Source: Gammaproteobacteria bacterium (lineage in GTDB: Bacteria; Pseudomonadota; Gammaproteobacteria; Eutrophobiales; Eutrophobiaceae). From it: 44,361 nucleotides of DNA. The position numbers and the translations under genes were made by a program. Positions 36,941-44,361 of the stretch are shown piece after piece. The notes below the pieces were generated by a model. The model did no database searches. It saw only the letters and a list, made by a program, of their open reading frames with translations, and was not told the DNA's origin. Positions within the stretch are counted from its first letter, which is position 1. Each line of letters starts with the position of its first letter. The stretch is from positions 1 through 44,361 of the forward strand of contig JAJFKM010000022.1 of NCBI GenBank assembly GCA_021773215.1, read 5' to 3'.

Positions 36941-37666
36941 TCAAACATTTGCACCAATACAGTTTAGATACGCATTTTCAAGATCATTTGCATTAAATTC
37001 TTCACAACACTGTGAAGGAGAGCCGTTAAAACATATTTTGCCTCCGTGCAAAACAATTATACGATCACAAATACTTTCCACATCTGCTAGCAAATGAGTA
37101 CTAAAAAAAAGCGTTTTCCCTGTTTCCTTTAAATTTTCCAAATGTCGTTTCAGATAAGCTCGTGCTTTTGGATCTAAACCGCTCATCGGTTCATCAAAAA
37201 GCAACATCGGTCGTTGACTCAAAAAGCAAGATGCAAGCCCAAGCTTTTGTGACATCCCTTTTGAATACTGCCGCACTGATTTCTTTAAAGCCGTCATATC
37301 CAGATCTAGAATCTGGAATAACTCTTTTATATCAGCGTCCTTTAACATCACCTGATTCAACTCGGCCATATAAGAAAGGAAGTCTTTACCCGTTAAATAA
37401 TAAGGAGGGATAAATTTTTCTGGCAGGAATGAGAGAGATTCACGAGATGCTGTTTCTCTATGGCGTTTACCGAAGATCTCAATCGTGCCTGAATCTATCG
37501 AAATGAAGTCCAATATGGATTTAATTAATGTTGTTTTACCAGCACCATTAACACCCACTAACCCAATATACTCACCATTATTAATACTTAAATTAATATC
37601 CGATAGTACAGTTTGTGTGCCATAACATTGGTTAAGCTGTTCAATACTAAGCGCAATTTCGCTCAT
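36941..37666 (-). CDS. ABC transporter ATP-binding protein
   Basis: 241 aa from the chosen ATG. Walker A is GVNGAGKT (38-45), signature SKGMSQ (135-140), Walker B MLLFDEP (154-160) and the H-loop STHLL. The best fit is the ABC-2/CcmA-like exporter ATPases. An upstream ATG (37693) would add nine residues but lies inside the terminator hairpin of the preceding gene, so it is rejected. The likely partner permease is at 40840-41613, with a pilin gene and an opposing cyclase gene between them. Confidence 0.92.
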   Translation of the reverse strand: MSEIALSIEQLNQCYGTQTVLSDINLSINNGEYIGLVGVNGAGKTTLIKSILDFISIDSGTIEIFGKRHRETASRESLSFLPEKFIPPYYLTGKDFLSYMAELNQVMLKDADIKELFQILDLDMTALKKSVRQYSKGMSQKLGLASCFLSQRPMLLFDEPMSGLDPKARAYLKRHLENLKETGKTLFFSTHLLADVESICDRIIVLHGGKICFNGSPSQCCEEFNANDLENAYLNCIGANV

Positions 37667-37681
37667 AATTAACTTATAAAA

Positions 37682-37705
37682 AAATGCCCGCATATGCGGG
37701 CATTT
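37682..37705 (-). terminator. Rho-independent terminator of the pilin gene
   Basis: A perfect 24-bp palindrome (stem containing ATGCCCGC/GCGGGCAT) lies 25 bp after the pilin stop and, on the minus strand, is followed by a run of seven T. It separates the pilin gene from the downstream ABC ATPase. Confidence 0.9.
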
Positions 37706-37730
37706 AATTTAATCTCGATTTAATAATAAT

Positions 37731-38525
37731 CTAATATAAGAAGACCTGTCCACAATTCTGAGCATCGTCAAAGATATCATAAATATCGTCTACTCTTGCT
37801 CCATCACCCGCAGTGTTAGCCGGAGCATTTGCAGCCGTTACTGTAGAACATGTTGCAAATTGTGCTGCGAAAATTTCACCAGCAGTTGTACTTGCAGCCG
37901 CACCATCAAAAGTAGTAACAGTGCCATCACTATCGGTGAGTCGTAAGACACCCGTATTTGGTAATCCATCATCCACTTTCACATCGAGTTCACGTGCGAT
38001 AGTAACAGGCACATTAGATCCCATGTGTAAATTGAGTCTGTCAGCACTTGTACCTGAATAGCCTTGATTACGCGTTAGAACCAACGATCCGTTAAATGCA
38101 TTTAATGGCCCTACTGCATCACCAACATATGCTGCGGCATTAGCAGGAGCTGCTGCAGCTGGTGTAAAACCACCGCCAAGGAAATTAGACTTTGCTAACT
38201 GTTCCCAAACTGCTGCGGCTTCTATAAGTGAATTATCTATACGCCCATTGCCCGTTTGGCCAGCTACAGCAGTTGGTAAATTAACTGTAACACCCATTGC
38301 TTGTGAAGCGTCGGTAGATAACCAGTCGCCTGGCACCTGTCGATATCGGTCAATAAAGCCATAATATGCCGCTTGAATACCCGAGTTTTGATCAGCCATA
38401 TTTCTTACTCGTGCACTATTGATTAATTCTTGTCCTTTTAGGATGCCACCGAGCAATAATCCAATGATTACTAGAACGATCGCAATCTCAACTAATGTAA
38501 AACCTTTTTGTTTATTTATATTCAT
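37731..38525 (-). CDS. Type IV pilin/pseudopilin-like precursor
   Basis: 264 aa with a class III signal: short leader MNINKQKG, cleavage before FTLVE (Glu at +5), then a 21-residue hydrophobic helix (IAIVLVIIGLLLGGILKGQEL). The mature domain is Ala/Gly/Thr-rich with a Cys pair towards the C-terminus (FATCST, DAQNCGQVFLY). It is longer than major pilins (about 150 aa), so probably a minor pilin or a pseudopilin-like subunit processed by PilD. It has a sigma-54-like promoter upstream and a strong terminator downstream, so it is likely a single-gene unit. Confidence 0.88.
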   Translation of the reverse strand: MNINKQKGFTLVEIAIVLVIIGLLLGGILKGQELINSARVRNMADQNSGIQAAYYGFIDRYRQVPGDWLSTDASQAMGVTVNLPTAVAGQTGNGRIDNSLIEAAAVWEQLAKSNFLGGGFTPAAAAPANAAAYVGDAVGPLNAFNGSLVLTRNQGYSGTSADRLNLHMGSNVPVTIARELDVKVDDGLPNTGVLRLTDSDGTVTTFDGAAASTTAGEIFAAQFATCSTVTAANAPANTAGDGARVDDIYDIFDDAQNCGQVFLY

Positions 38526-38835
38526 TTACTTCTTCTCCATTTAAGCTATATCTGCTTTCTGATAATTACTATGCAGACACCATGCCATAAACATATACTA
38601 TTGTTTTTATTGACAAAATTAGAATTACCTCTAGTAAAATGTTAACAGTATTGTTGACTTCTCATCAATACTGTTGAAAATTCGACGATCTTGATTCATC
38701 GACTATTTGTTATAGATAATTATTAAATTTGGTAAATACATGTATGACTGGATAAGATTAGATCTTGCCATACAAAACCATGTCTACTAAAAACTGTAGC
38801 AAAATTTATTAAATTACATACAACCCATAGCACCC
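38526..38835. other. 310-bp divergent intergenic region, pilin versus cyclase
   Basis: AT-rich spacer holding the candidate sigma-54 promoter of the pilin gene (38571-38587, minus strand) and, presumably, the promoter of the plus-strand cyclase. A pilin ribosome-binding site (GGAG about 10 nt before the ATG) is visible. Nothing else is supported. Confidence 0.6.
38571..38587 (-). promoter_or_regulatory. Candidate sigma-54 (-24/-12) promoter of the pilin gene
   Basis: The minus strand reads TGGCATGGTGTCTGCAT, close to the TGGCACG-N4-TTGCA consensus: GG and GC are separated by exactly 10 nt. It lies 45 bp upstream of the pilin ATG, giving a predicted 5' leader of about 35 nt. Pilin genes of Pseudomonas use this sigma factor. 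No RpoN-type activator gene is in the window. Confidence 0.65.
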
Positions 38836-40083
38836 ATGAAGATACCTGAAATAACGAAACACATTCTAATAAAGATATCTGTCATCTTCAGTGTATTTAT
38901 GATCTTCCTTTCGGGCTCTATTGGCCTAATAGAAATTACCATTGCCCAAGATCCTATTATCAACATTAGCAGCAAACTACTCAATCAATCTGGTAGCTAT
39001 GATCTTGCTCTAGGTAACCTTGTTCAATCAAAAGAATTCATATTCCTGCTTTCCGTAGGTTTATTCTTGACATGTATGCTACCGATATTACCTCCGGCAA
39101 AAGCATTTTTGCTGACTTTTGTAACAATTTTATTATCGGCTGCAATTGGCTATTCAAGCCCCAGTGTTGGATTAGTACCAATGGAATATTGTGTATTAAC
39201 CATTTTGGTTATCTATATGATGAACGTATTGGTAAGTTATTTCATTGAAATACAGTCCAAGCAACGATTGATAGAAACCTTAGGACAATACATACCCCCG
39301 CAATTAGTCAACGAATTAAGTCGCTTGCCCAAAGGGCTCTCTACAGAAGGAGAATCAAAGACATTAACTGTTTTCTTTTGTGACCTGCAAAACTTTACCA
39401 GTATTTCAGAAGAACTAAATCCAAAGCAATTGAATAAATTACTAAACGAATACTTTACATCCATGACTGAGATATTATTTAAACATGGCGCGACAATAGA
39501 TAAATATATTGGTGATGCAATCATGGCATTCTGGAACGCGCCTACAGAACAAGCTGAACATGCACAACGTTCAGTTGAAGCTTCTCTTGAAATGATCCTG
39601 GCCATAGAAACACTTGCAGAGAAATTTATCAGCCAAGGTTGGCCTCGACTATCCATGGGAATTGGTATCAATACAGGCAGAGCCAACGTCGGCAATATGG
39701 GCTCAAAATATCGTATGGCTTATACCGCTATTGGCGATGCGGTGAACCTCGCCTCTCGCATAGAATCTCTCACTCGCACTTATCGTGTTCCTATAATAAT
39801 AAGTGAACACACGCATAAGCAGTTAAAGGGAATAACTTGCAGAGAGCTTGATCAGGTTCGTGTACGCGGGAAACATCAACTCACAAGAATTTATCAACCG
39901 CTATGTTATGACAAAGAAGTAGATAGCACGCTAAAAGAAAAACTTATGATACATACAGAAGCTATGGCGCTATATTATTCAGGAAAAGATAAGAATGCTT
40001 GCAGATTGTTTAAAGAGCTTTATGAAAAGGATAAAAATGACAAATTTTATAAAGCCATAATAAAAAAAATCATGGGATTATAG
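38836..40083 (+). CDS. Membrane-bound class III adenylate cyclase
   Basis: 415 aa. Three to four membrane helices in residues 8-136 (about 12-30, 67-83, 89-107, 118-136), no recognisable sensor domain, then a class III catalytic domain (about 172-350). Metal aspartates are Asp183 (FCDLQNFT) and Asp227 (GDAIM); Lys223 and Thr297 (YTAIGD) are the ATP-selective pair; Asn304 and Arg308 are present. The C-terminus has a short helical, TPR-like tail. Its stop is 2 bp from the stop of the opposing gene. It is shorter than the CHASE2 cyclase but carries the same active-site residues. Confidence 0.92.
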   Translation: MKIPEITKHILIKISVIFSVFMIFLSGSIGLIEITIAQDPIINISSKLLNQSGSYDLALGNLVQSKEFIFLLSVGLFLTCMLPILPPAKAFLLTFVTILLSAAIGYSSPSVGLVPMEYCVLTILVIYMMNVLVSYFIEIQSKQRLIETLGQYIPPQLVNELSRLPKGLSTEGESKTLTVFFCDLQNFTSISEELNPKQLNKLLNEYFTSMTEILFKHGATIDKYIGDAIMAFWNAPTEQAEHAQRSVEASLEMILAIETLAEKFISQGWPRLSMGIGINTGRANVGNMGSKYRMAYTAIGDAVNLASRIESLTRTYRVPIIISEHTHKQLKGITCRELDQVRVRGKHQLTRIYQPLCYDKEVDSTLKEKLMIHTEAMALYYSGKDKNACRLFKELYEKDKNDKFYKAIIKKIMGL

Positions 40084-40085
40084 TT

Positions 40086-40826
40086 TTATTGCAGCGAATC
40101 TGATTCTTGATTCTGGCGTTCTTCTATTTCTGCTAGTCGTTGAGTTAAAAAATTTATTTGATGTGCGTCTTTCAACTCACCACTTTCAAGTAAGCCGCCT
40201 ATAAGTACCTTTGCGCTTTCCAATTCACCCATATCTTCCAGAACAAATATTTCCATTTGTTTTGCCCAATAGGGAACATCATCTCCGGTAGCGTATTGCC
40301 GAATTAGTTTTGCACATGCTAAAGCTAATTGCTGATCTTTAATTCGATGCTTTGCGATATAAACCGCGTGTGCCATAAATGGCCAGCGTTCACCTGGGTT
40401 CTCAATAAATTTTTTACTTATATAATCGACCATCACTCTTTGTTTTTTTTTATCTGCTACTTCGGCATAGAACCTGATCGCGGCTAAAAGCGGGTACTGA
40501 ATTTTATTATCAAGATCTAAAATTAAATCTAGCCATTCAGTAACTCTCGGATAATTTAATTCCTTTAATGGGATACTAATGCCAGGCTGATTATCAAATG
40601 CCTGTAACCACAACATTACCCATTTTGCTGCGGGGACCGGATCATCAAGGCTAACGAGCCTTATTAGTGATGTCATCGGTGGGATAGGCAAAACATCTCG
40701 TTTTATTTCGAGATTATTGGATGACCAATGCCAATAACACTGTAGGAAAAAGCTTAAAAACAGAACAGTCCAAACACGGGAAGGGACAAAAGAGATATCT
40801 CGTGTATTTTTTACGAAGAGCTTCAT
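40086..40826 (-). CDS. Conserved hypothetical membrane-anchored protein next to ABC permease
   Basis: 246 aa from the ATG. One N-terminal membrane helix (about 17-33), then a helical solenoid-like region: DDPVPAAKWVMLWLQAFDNQ, YPLLAAIRFYAEVADKKKQR, GERWPFMAHAVYIAKHR, YWAKQMEIFVLEDMGELESA. I recall similar proteins next to ABC-2 permeases in beta- and gammaproteobacteria, with no assigned function. The ATG at 40826 lies 13 bp after the permease stop; a TTG at 40865 would overlap the permease by 26 bp. It is likely an accessory protein of that transporter. Confidence 0.75.
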   Translation of the reverse strand: MKLFVKNTRDISFVPSRVWTVLFLSFFLQCYWHWSSNNLEIKRDVLPIPPMTSLIRLVSLDDPVPAAKWVMLWLQAFDNQPGISIPLKELNYPRVTEWLDLILDLDNKIQYPLLAAIRFYAEVADKKKQRVMVDYISKKFIENPGERWPFMAHAVYIAKHRIKDQQLALACAKLIRQYATGDDVPYWAKQMEIFVLEDMGELESAKVLIGGLLESGELKDAHQINFLTQRLAEIEERQNQESDSLQ

Positions 40827-40839
40827 TGAGAAGATATTC

Positions 40840-41613
40840 TTATAATTCCTTTCTGTATAAATCAAATAACGCTATAGATGATATAAAAACGATATAAATG
40901 ATTGTTTGGCCCAAGACAATACCCATTTCGGCAATCACATCAACTTCATAAATAAGCCATTCAGTTTGAGTGAACTTATAAAGATCAGGGACTAAATAAG
41001 CAATAGCCTCTAGTAGTCCATTCATAAACTTATGGCTGATTGAACCAAGCGCAAGAATTGGGGAGTTACTAATTAATTGAATGGCCTCAATTGATCGTGA
41101 CAAGATATAAAATGCGATAACAACACTAAAAGAAATAGTAATGCTGCTAAATGAAAACAGGCATAACAAGCTTAAGGCAATGATTATCAGAAGCTCACAA
41201 AACAATGACAACGACCACAAAAACACCATACTCGCTGGAGCAAACAGACATAAACACGCTGCAATCATTGTCACGACAATTAACGCTATTACCGAATACC
41301 CGATAAATTTACCAAAATAATAGGAGGAACGCGGCACTGGGTGAGAGAGAATTAACTCGAAACCTTTATCATTAAACTCCCGAATCATGCTCGTTATAAC
41401 AAATAAGCCTATTGTAAATACCGAAAACAAACGTAGAGCAGAGGCAAGTATGGCCGCTTGCGTCATCGCGCCCTCTGTTATGGCAAGTTCACCGATAAAC
41501 AAAGCCATCAGGAATAGAGCCGCAACTCCGCCAAAAATAAATAGAAGAAACTTATCTCTGACTGCTTCCCAAATCGAGAATTTCGCTATAGTGCGTAATA
41601 GATTATGATTCAT
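40840..41613 (-). CDS. ABC-2-type transporter permease
   Basis: 257 aa with six predicted membrane helices and no soluble domain. The N-terminal helix (LRTIAKFSIWEAVRDKFLLF) and the segment after the second helix (REFNDKGFELILSHPVPRSS) match ABC-2 exporters of the NosY/YhaP kind. It probably pairs with the ATPase at 36941-37666. It lies 13 bp before the conserved helical protein, which suggests an operon. Confidence 0.85.
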   Translation of the reverse strand: MNHNLLRTIAKFSIWEAVRDKFLLFIFGGVAALFLMALFIGELAITEGAMTQAAILASALRLFSVFTIGLFVITSMIREFNDKGFELILSHPVPRSSYYFGKFIGYSVIALIVVTMIAACLCLFAPASMVFLWSLSLFCELLIIIALSLLCLFSFSSITISFSVVIAFYILSRSIEAIQLISNSPILALGSISHKFMNGLLEAIAYLVPDLYKFTQTEWLIYEVDVIAEMGIVLGQTIIYIVFISSIALFDLYRKEL

Positions 41614-41683
41614 GGTATAAGGCTATTCTTTACTACTCCGGTCTGAGCTAATATAACAAAAAACTGACATCACAAGGCTATTT

Positions 41684-43366
41684 GTGTCTACATTTATAAA
41701 AAAAATATCACAAAAAAAAGAACTCTTCGTTCTTGTTATGATGTTGGAGTTCCTCCACCTCTCGATCTGGTTTGATTTTGGCAGTTTAATATCTCGTTCT
41801 CTTATGCTCAGCCACCTTGGTCTCTTCTTATTATGGCAACCGGTATGGCGTGGAGACGAAAAACTTAGTATTAAAAACACCGCACTATTTATTATTTTTA
41901 CACTATTAATCACCTACTGGTTAAACCTTTGGTTGTTATTTGCCTGGTTAATTCTGTTGATTGGATTTATTAGCGGCCGTGTCACCTTAAATAGAAGCGA
42001 AAGCACAATATATATAATTGCTATTGGATTCCTTGTTTTAGAGCTCTTGTTTGGCTGTGTTCCAGAGTTGGCAGATATTAAAATTGAACAAGCCTATTTA
42101 TTTAAGCTGGTACTACCAATTCTACCTATATTAATTCTAATTTTTCCTGCTGATAAATCAGAAAGCACTATTCAGATAGTAGATTTTATTCACGCAATAA
42201 CAGCATCCATGCTAACCAGTCTTGTAGCATTAGGTAGTTTACTCAACATGTTTCTAAGTGAAACCTCTTATTTTGTTTCACTGACTGGAACTTCTATTGC
42301 TATAGGCGGCTTCATAATATGCATTAGTTGGTTATTAACTTCGCAATCACGATTCAGCGGCATTACCCAGTTGTGGTCAAACTATATGCTTAATATAGGT
42401 ACACCCTTTGAAGAGTGGCTATCTGATTTATCTAAAATTAACGAACAAGATCTCTCCCCAGATGATTTCCTACAAAAAGCAATGGAGAAATTGGTTCAAT
42501 TTTTATGGATTTCAGGCATTACCTGGAAGGTTGAGAAATCAGTTCAAAATATTGGCGACATAACAAACAACGAAATCGAAATAACACATAAGAATTTCAA
42601 TGTTTGTATCTACACCTATAGTGCAGCTGGCGTTTCACTTAAATTACACAGCCACCTATTAATTAAATTGCTGCATAATTTTTACCAAAACAAACAGCGA
42701 GAACTTGAGCTCACTAGGCAAGCTCACCTAAAAGCAATTTACGAGACTGGCGCACGCATTACTCATGATATAAAAAACTTATTACAATCATTACAAGCAA
42801 TCACAAGTATTGTTTCTCATGATGCTGATGGTTCTAGTATGATAGTTTCACAACAGGTACTAAAAAAACAATTACCTCACTTAACCCAGCGCCTGCAATT
42901 GGCCTTGGATAAGTTACAAACACCACAGATCCAAGATGATAAAGAAATTTATCTAAAGGATTGGTGGGATGATCTTCAAAAGAGGAATTCACACAACAAA
43001 ATACAGTTTCAGGCTGACATTCATGGAGACCCAACCATACCGGTAGATTTATTTGATAGCGTTATTGATAATCTATTAGAGAACGTACAAACAAAACAAT
43101 ACAACGAACAGGACATTGAAATTACTATCACCTTAGCCTGTAATAACAATGTAATTATTGTCACTGTTTGTGATTCTGGAAGTATGATTCCAGACAATAT
43201 CTCCCGTCAGCTACTCAATAATCCAATCTCATCTGACAACGGCTTGGGAATTGGTCTTTATCAAGCCAACAAACATGCTGAAATATTTGGCTACAGTTTG
43301 AAATTAATTATTAACCAACCAGAAAGGGTGTGCTTCGAACTATCTTCAAACAGTGACACGAGTTAA
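41684..43366 (+). CDS. Orphan sensor histidine kinase, multi-membrane N-terminus
   Basis: 560 aa. About seven to eight membrane helices in residues 12-220, a poorly conserved linker, then the H box with His361 (THDIKNLLQSLQAI), N box NLLEN (463-467), G1 DSG (497-499) and G2 NGLGIGL (519-525). All kinase motifs are present. The start is GTG with AAGG upstream; an ATG about 18 residues in is an alternative. No response regulator is adjacent. The stop abuts that of the opposing pilin gene. The large hydrophobic sensor region suggests a membrane or lipid-phase signal (inference). Confidence 0.88.
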   Translation: MSTFIKKISQKKELFVLVMMLEFLHLSIWFDFGSLISRSLMLSHLGLFLLWQPVWRGDEKLSIKNTALFIIFTLLITYWLNLWLLFAWLILLIGFISGRVTLNRSESTIYIIAIGFLVLELLFGCVPELADIKIEQAYLFKLVLPILPILILIFPADKSESTIQIVDFIHAITASMLTSLVALGSLLNMFLSETSYFVSLTGTSIAIGGFIICISWLLTSQSRFSGITQLWSNYMLNIGTPFEEWLSDLSKINEQDLSPDDFLQKAMEKLVQFLWISGITWKVEKSVQNIGDITNNEIEITHKNFNVCIYTYSAAGVSLKLHSHLLIKLLHNFYQNKQRELELTRQAHLKAIYETGARITHDIKNLLQSLQAITSIVSHDADGSSMIVSQQVLKKQLPHLTQRLQLALDKLQTPQIQDDKEIYLKDWWDDLQKRNSHNKIQFQADIHGDPTIPVDLFDSVIDNLLENVQTKQYNEQDIEITITLACNNNVIIVTVCDSGSMIPDNISRQLLNNPISSDNGLGIGLYQANKHAEIFGYSLKLIINQPERVCFELSSNSDTS

Positions 43367-44137
43367 TTACGGTAATACTTCTGCCTTTACCATCCGGCTA
43401 TTTAATAAAAAAGGAGATATCCATAAGATCATATCGTCATAATAGGTTGCCGCTGTTTGATTGTAGTCTCTATCAACAAACGTAGTATCGCCATCTGTAT
43501 TTTCGAGTTCATTACAGGACGTGGCAGTTTGAGAGCCTTGTGAATAAACCACGACAGGCACATTGCTGGCAACATTGGTAACGGCTGTACCACAGGTGCT
43601 ACCCGTATCTTGAATTGTTATAATTGCCTGTGAGCAGAACGAGAATGAAACACCTGTTGTATTAGGCACACATGAAGCAGGAGTTGTTGTTGGATTCGGT
43701 GCACCAGGATCGGCATCGGCATAGGCTTCGTCAACTTGATAGCTTAATGTATTTCCCCATGGGTCATCACCCGCGACACCTAACGTCACCCAAGGCAGAT
43801 TACCTTCAGCGTTCGTGGTTACTCCGACGGCACAACCATCACCAATACCGGCATTAGATATATCTTCAATTCCATCATTAATAGCATTAACGCCAGCAGT
43901 ACATGCCGCAGCAGCGGCACCTATTGGGCAATCCGGACAAGGCAGACGCCCATTAACAATCGCAAAACCTATTAGCGCCTCTTCGATGTCATTATACTGG
44001 TCTTCCAGCGTCGATCTTCTTGATGACTCAACACTTGTCGCCATAGGCGTTAAGATTCCGGCGAGTAATAAGCCGACGATAAATAGCACTACCGCCAATT
44101 CGATCAAAGTAAAACCATTATTATTATTTGTTAACAT
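43367..44137 (-). CDS. Type IV pilin/pseudopilin-like precursor
   Basis: 256 aa. Class III signal MLTNNNNG, cleavage before FTLIE (Glu+5), hydrophobic helix LAVVLFIVGLLLAGILTP. Mature region: GFAIVNGRLPCPDCPIGAAA, many Cys (at least nine), and a Tyr-rich end (TYYDDMILWISPFLL). RLPCPD resembles the loop in several minor pseudopilins. Together with the partial gene upstream it forms a pilin-like pair on the same strand, 26 bp apart. Confidence 0.85.
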   Translation of the reverse strand: MLTNNNNGFTLIELAVVLFIVGLLLAGILTPMATSVESSRRSTLEDQYNDIEEALIGFAIVNGRLPCPDCPIGAAAAACTAGVNAINDGIEDISNAGIGDGCAVGVTTNAEGNLPWVTLGVAGDDPWGNTLSYQVDEAYADADPGAPNPTTTPASCVPNTTGVSFSFCSQAIITIQDTGSTCGTAVTNVASNVPVVVYSQGSQTATSCNELENTDGDTTFVDRDYNQTAATYYDDMILWISPFLLNSRMVKAEVLP

Positions 44138-44163
44138 AATATAAATCTATTTGTCATATTGAC

Positions 44164-44361
44164 TCAGGGCTCAACAATCCTGATCTGATCATTGAATGTA
44201 GTGGTCTCAAATTGTTCTTGAAAAATATCATCTCCCTCACTGCAATTTGCCGATTCATAATATTCATTGAGAGCACCGTTACTTCGATCCTGCGTAGCTG
44301 AAGTTACAACACTACAAATTCCATTTGTTGTATCTACCTCCATTCCAGCAGCAATCACTAA
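44164..44361 (-). CDS. C-terminal fragment of a further gene (probably pilin-like), cut by window edge
   Basis: The frame is open to the window edge and ends at TGA 44164-44166; the 65 visible residues include two Cys (GICSVV, ANCSEG) and end NDQIRIVEP. It has no recognisable domain on its own. Position 26 bp upstream of a prepilin gene on the same strand, the Cys pair and the composition suggest another minor pilin or pseudopilin, but this is inference. The start lies outside the window. Confidence 0.55.
   Translation of the reverse strand, partial: LVIAAGMEVDTTNGICSVVTSATQDRSNGALNEYYESANCSEGDDIFQEQFETTTFNDQIRIVEP

Noticed and set aside
37667-37693. Upstream ATG extending the ABC ATPase by nine residues
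   Set aside because: The ATG lies inside the perfect terminator palindrome of the pilin gene, and the extra residues do not fit the ATPase family start.

Overview
The window looks like a low-GC gammaproteobacterial chromosome. The evidence is gene content and order: pilM-pilN divergent from a PBP1A gene, argS followed by a SPOR-domain gene, thiS-thiG-trmB, yrfG divergent from cysQ, asmA-mutY-yggX-tRNA-Phe, argH divergent from a fimS/algR pair, and hspQ and Rsd/AlgQ genes. The glutamate-cysteine ligase is of the type found in Acidithiobacillus, nitrosomonads and methylotrophs rather than the E. coli type. No species can be named from the sequence alone. The DNA is mostly AT-rich. No phage, CRISPR array or complete insertion sequence is visible.

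Layout. Positions 1-9660 are mostly housekeeping genes: pilN (edge), pilM, mrcA, an unnamed nucleotidyltransferase-like gene, priA, a secreted rhodanese, argS and an ftsN-like gene. Positions 9738-12842 hold a signalling group: a Ser/Thr kinase fused to a cyclic-nucleotide-binding domain, a lone receiver and a metallo-beta-lactamase-fold hydrolase, with a GC-rich tRNA-Gly-like repeat between the kinase and the receiver. Positions 12885-16337 hold thiS, thiG, a 180-bp inverted-repeat element, trmB, a nucleotidase and cysQ. A CHASE2 adenylate cyclase (16620-18959) is followed by a minus-strand block: a DUF748 giant, tRNA-Phe, yggX, mutY, asmA and argH. Next come the plus-strand fimS/algR pair, then gshA and rsmE with a MITE-like element between them, then hspQ, a TerB-like gene and rsd. 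A second, membrane-anchored Ser/Thr kinase precedes the last block.

Positions 36358-44361 form a surface or secretion-type group on the minus strand: pilin-like precursors, ABC ATPase, ABC permease, a conserved unnamed protein and a DUF4124-like protein. Two plus-strand signalling genes, a second adenylate cyclase and a sensor histidine kinase, are interleaved with it and meet the minus-strand genes tail to tail with 0-2 bp between stops. A good sigma-54-type promoter match lies in front of one pilin gene.

The notable theme is signal-transduction density. Two cyclases that should make cAMP, one kinase with a cyclic-nucleotide sensor, one transmembrane kinase, a receiver, a metallo-hydrolase, an AlgZ/AlgR pair and an orphan histidine kinase lie within 35 kb, beside pilus and pseudopilin genes. 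That they form one circuit is inference. The domains and gene positions are read directly from the sequence. The three short intergenic repeats (about 11.1, 13.9 and 32.1 kb) are the other unexplained structures; two of them share a core of about 30 nt.
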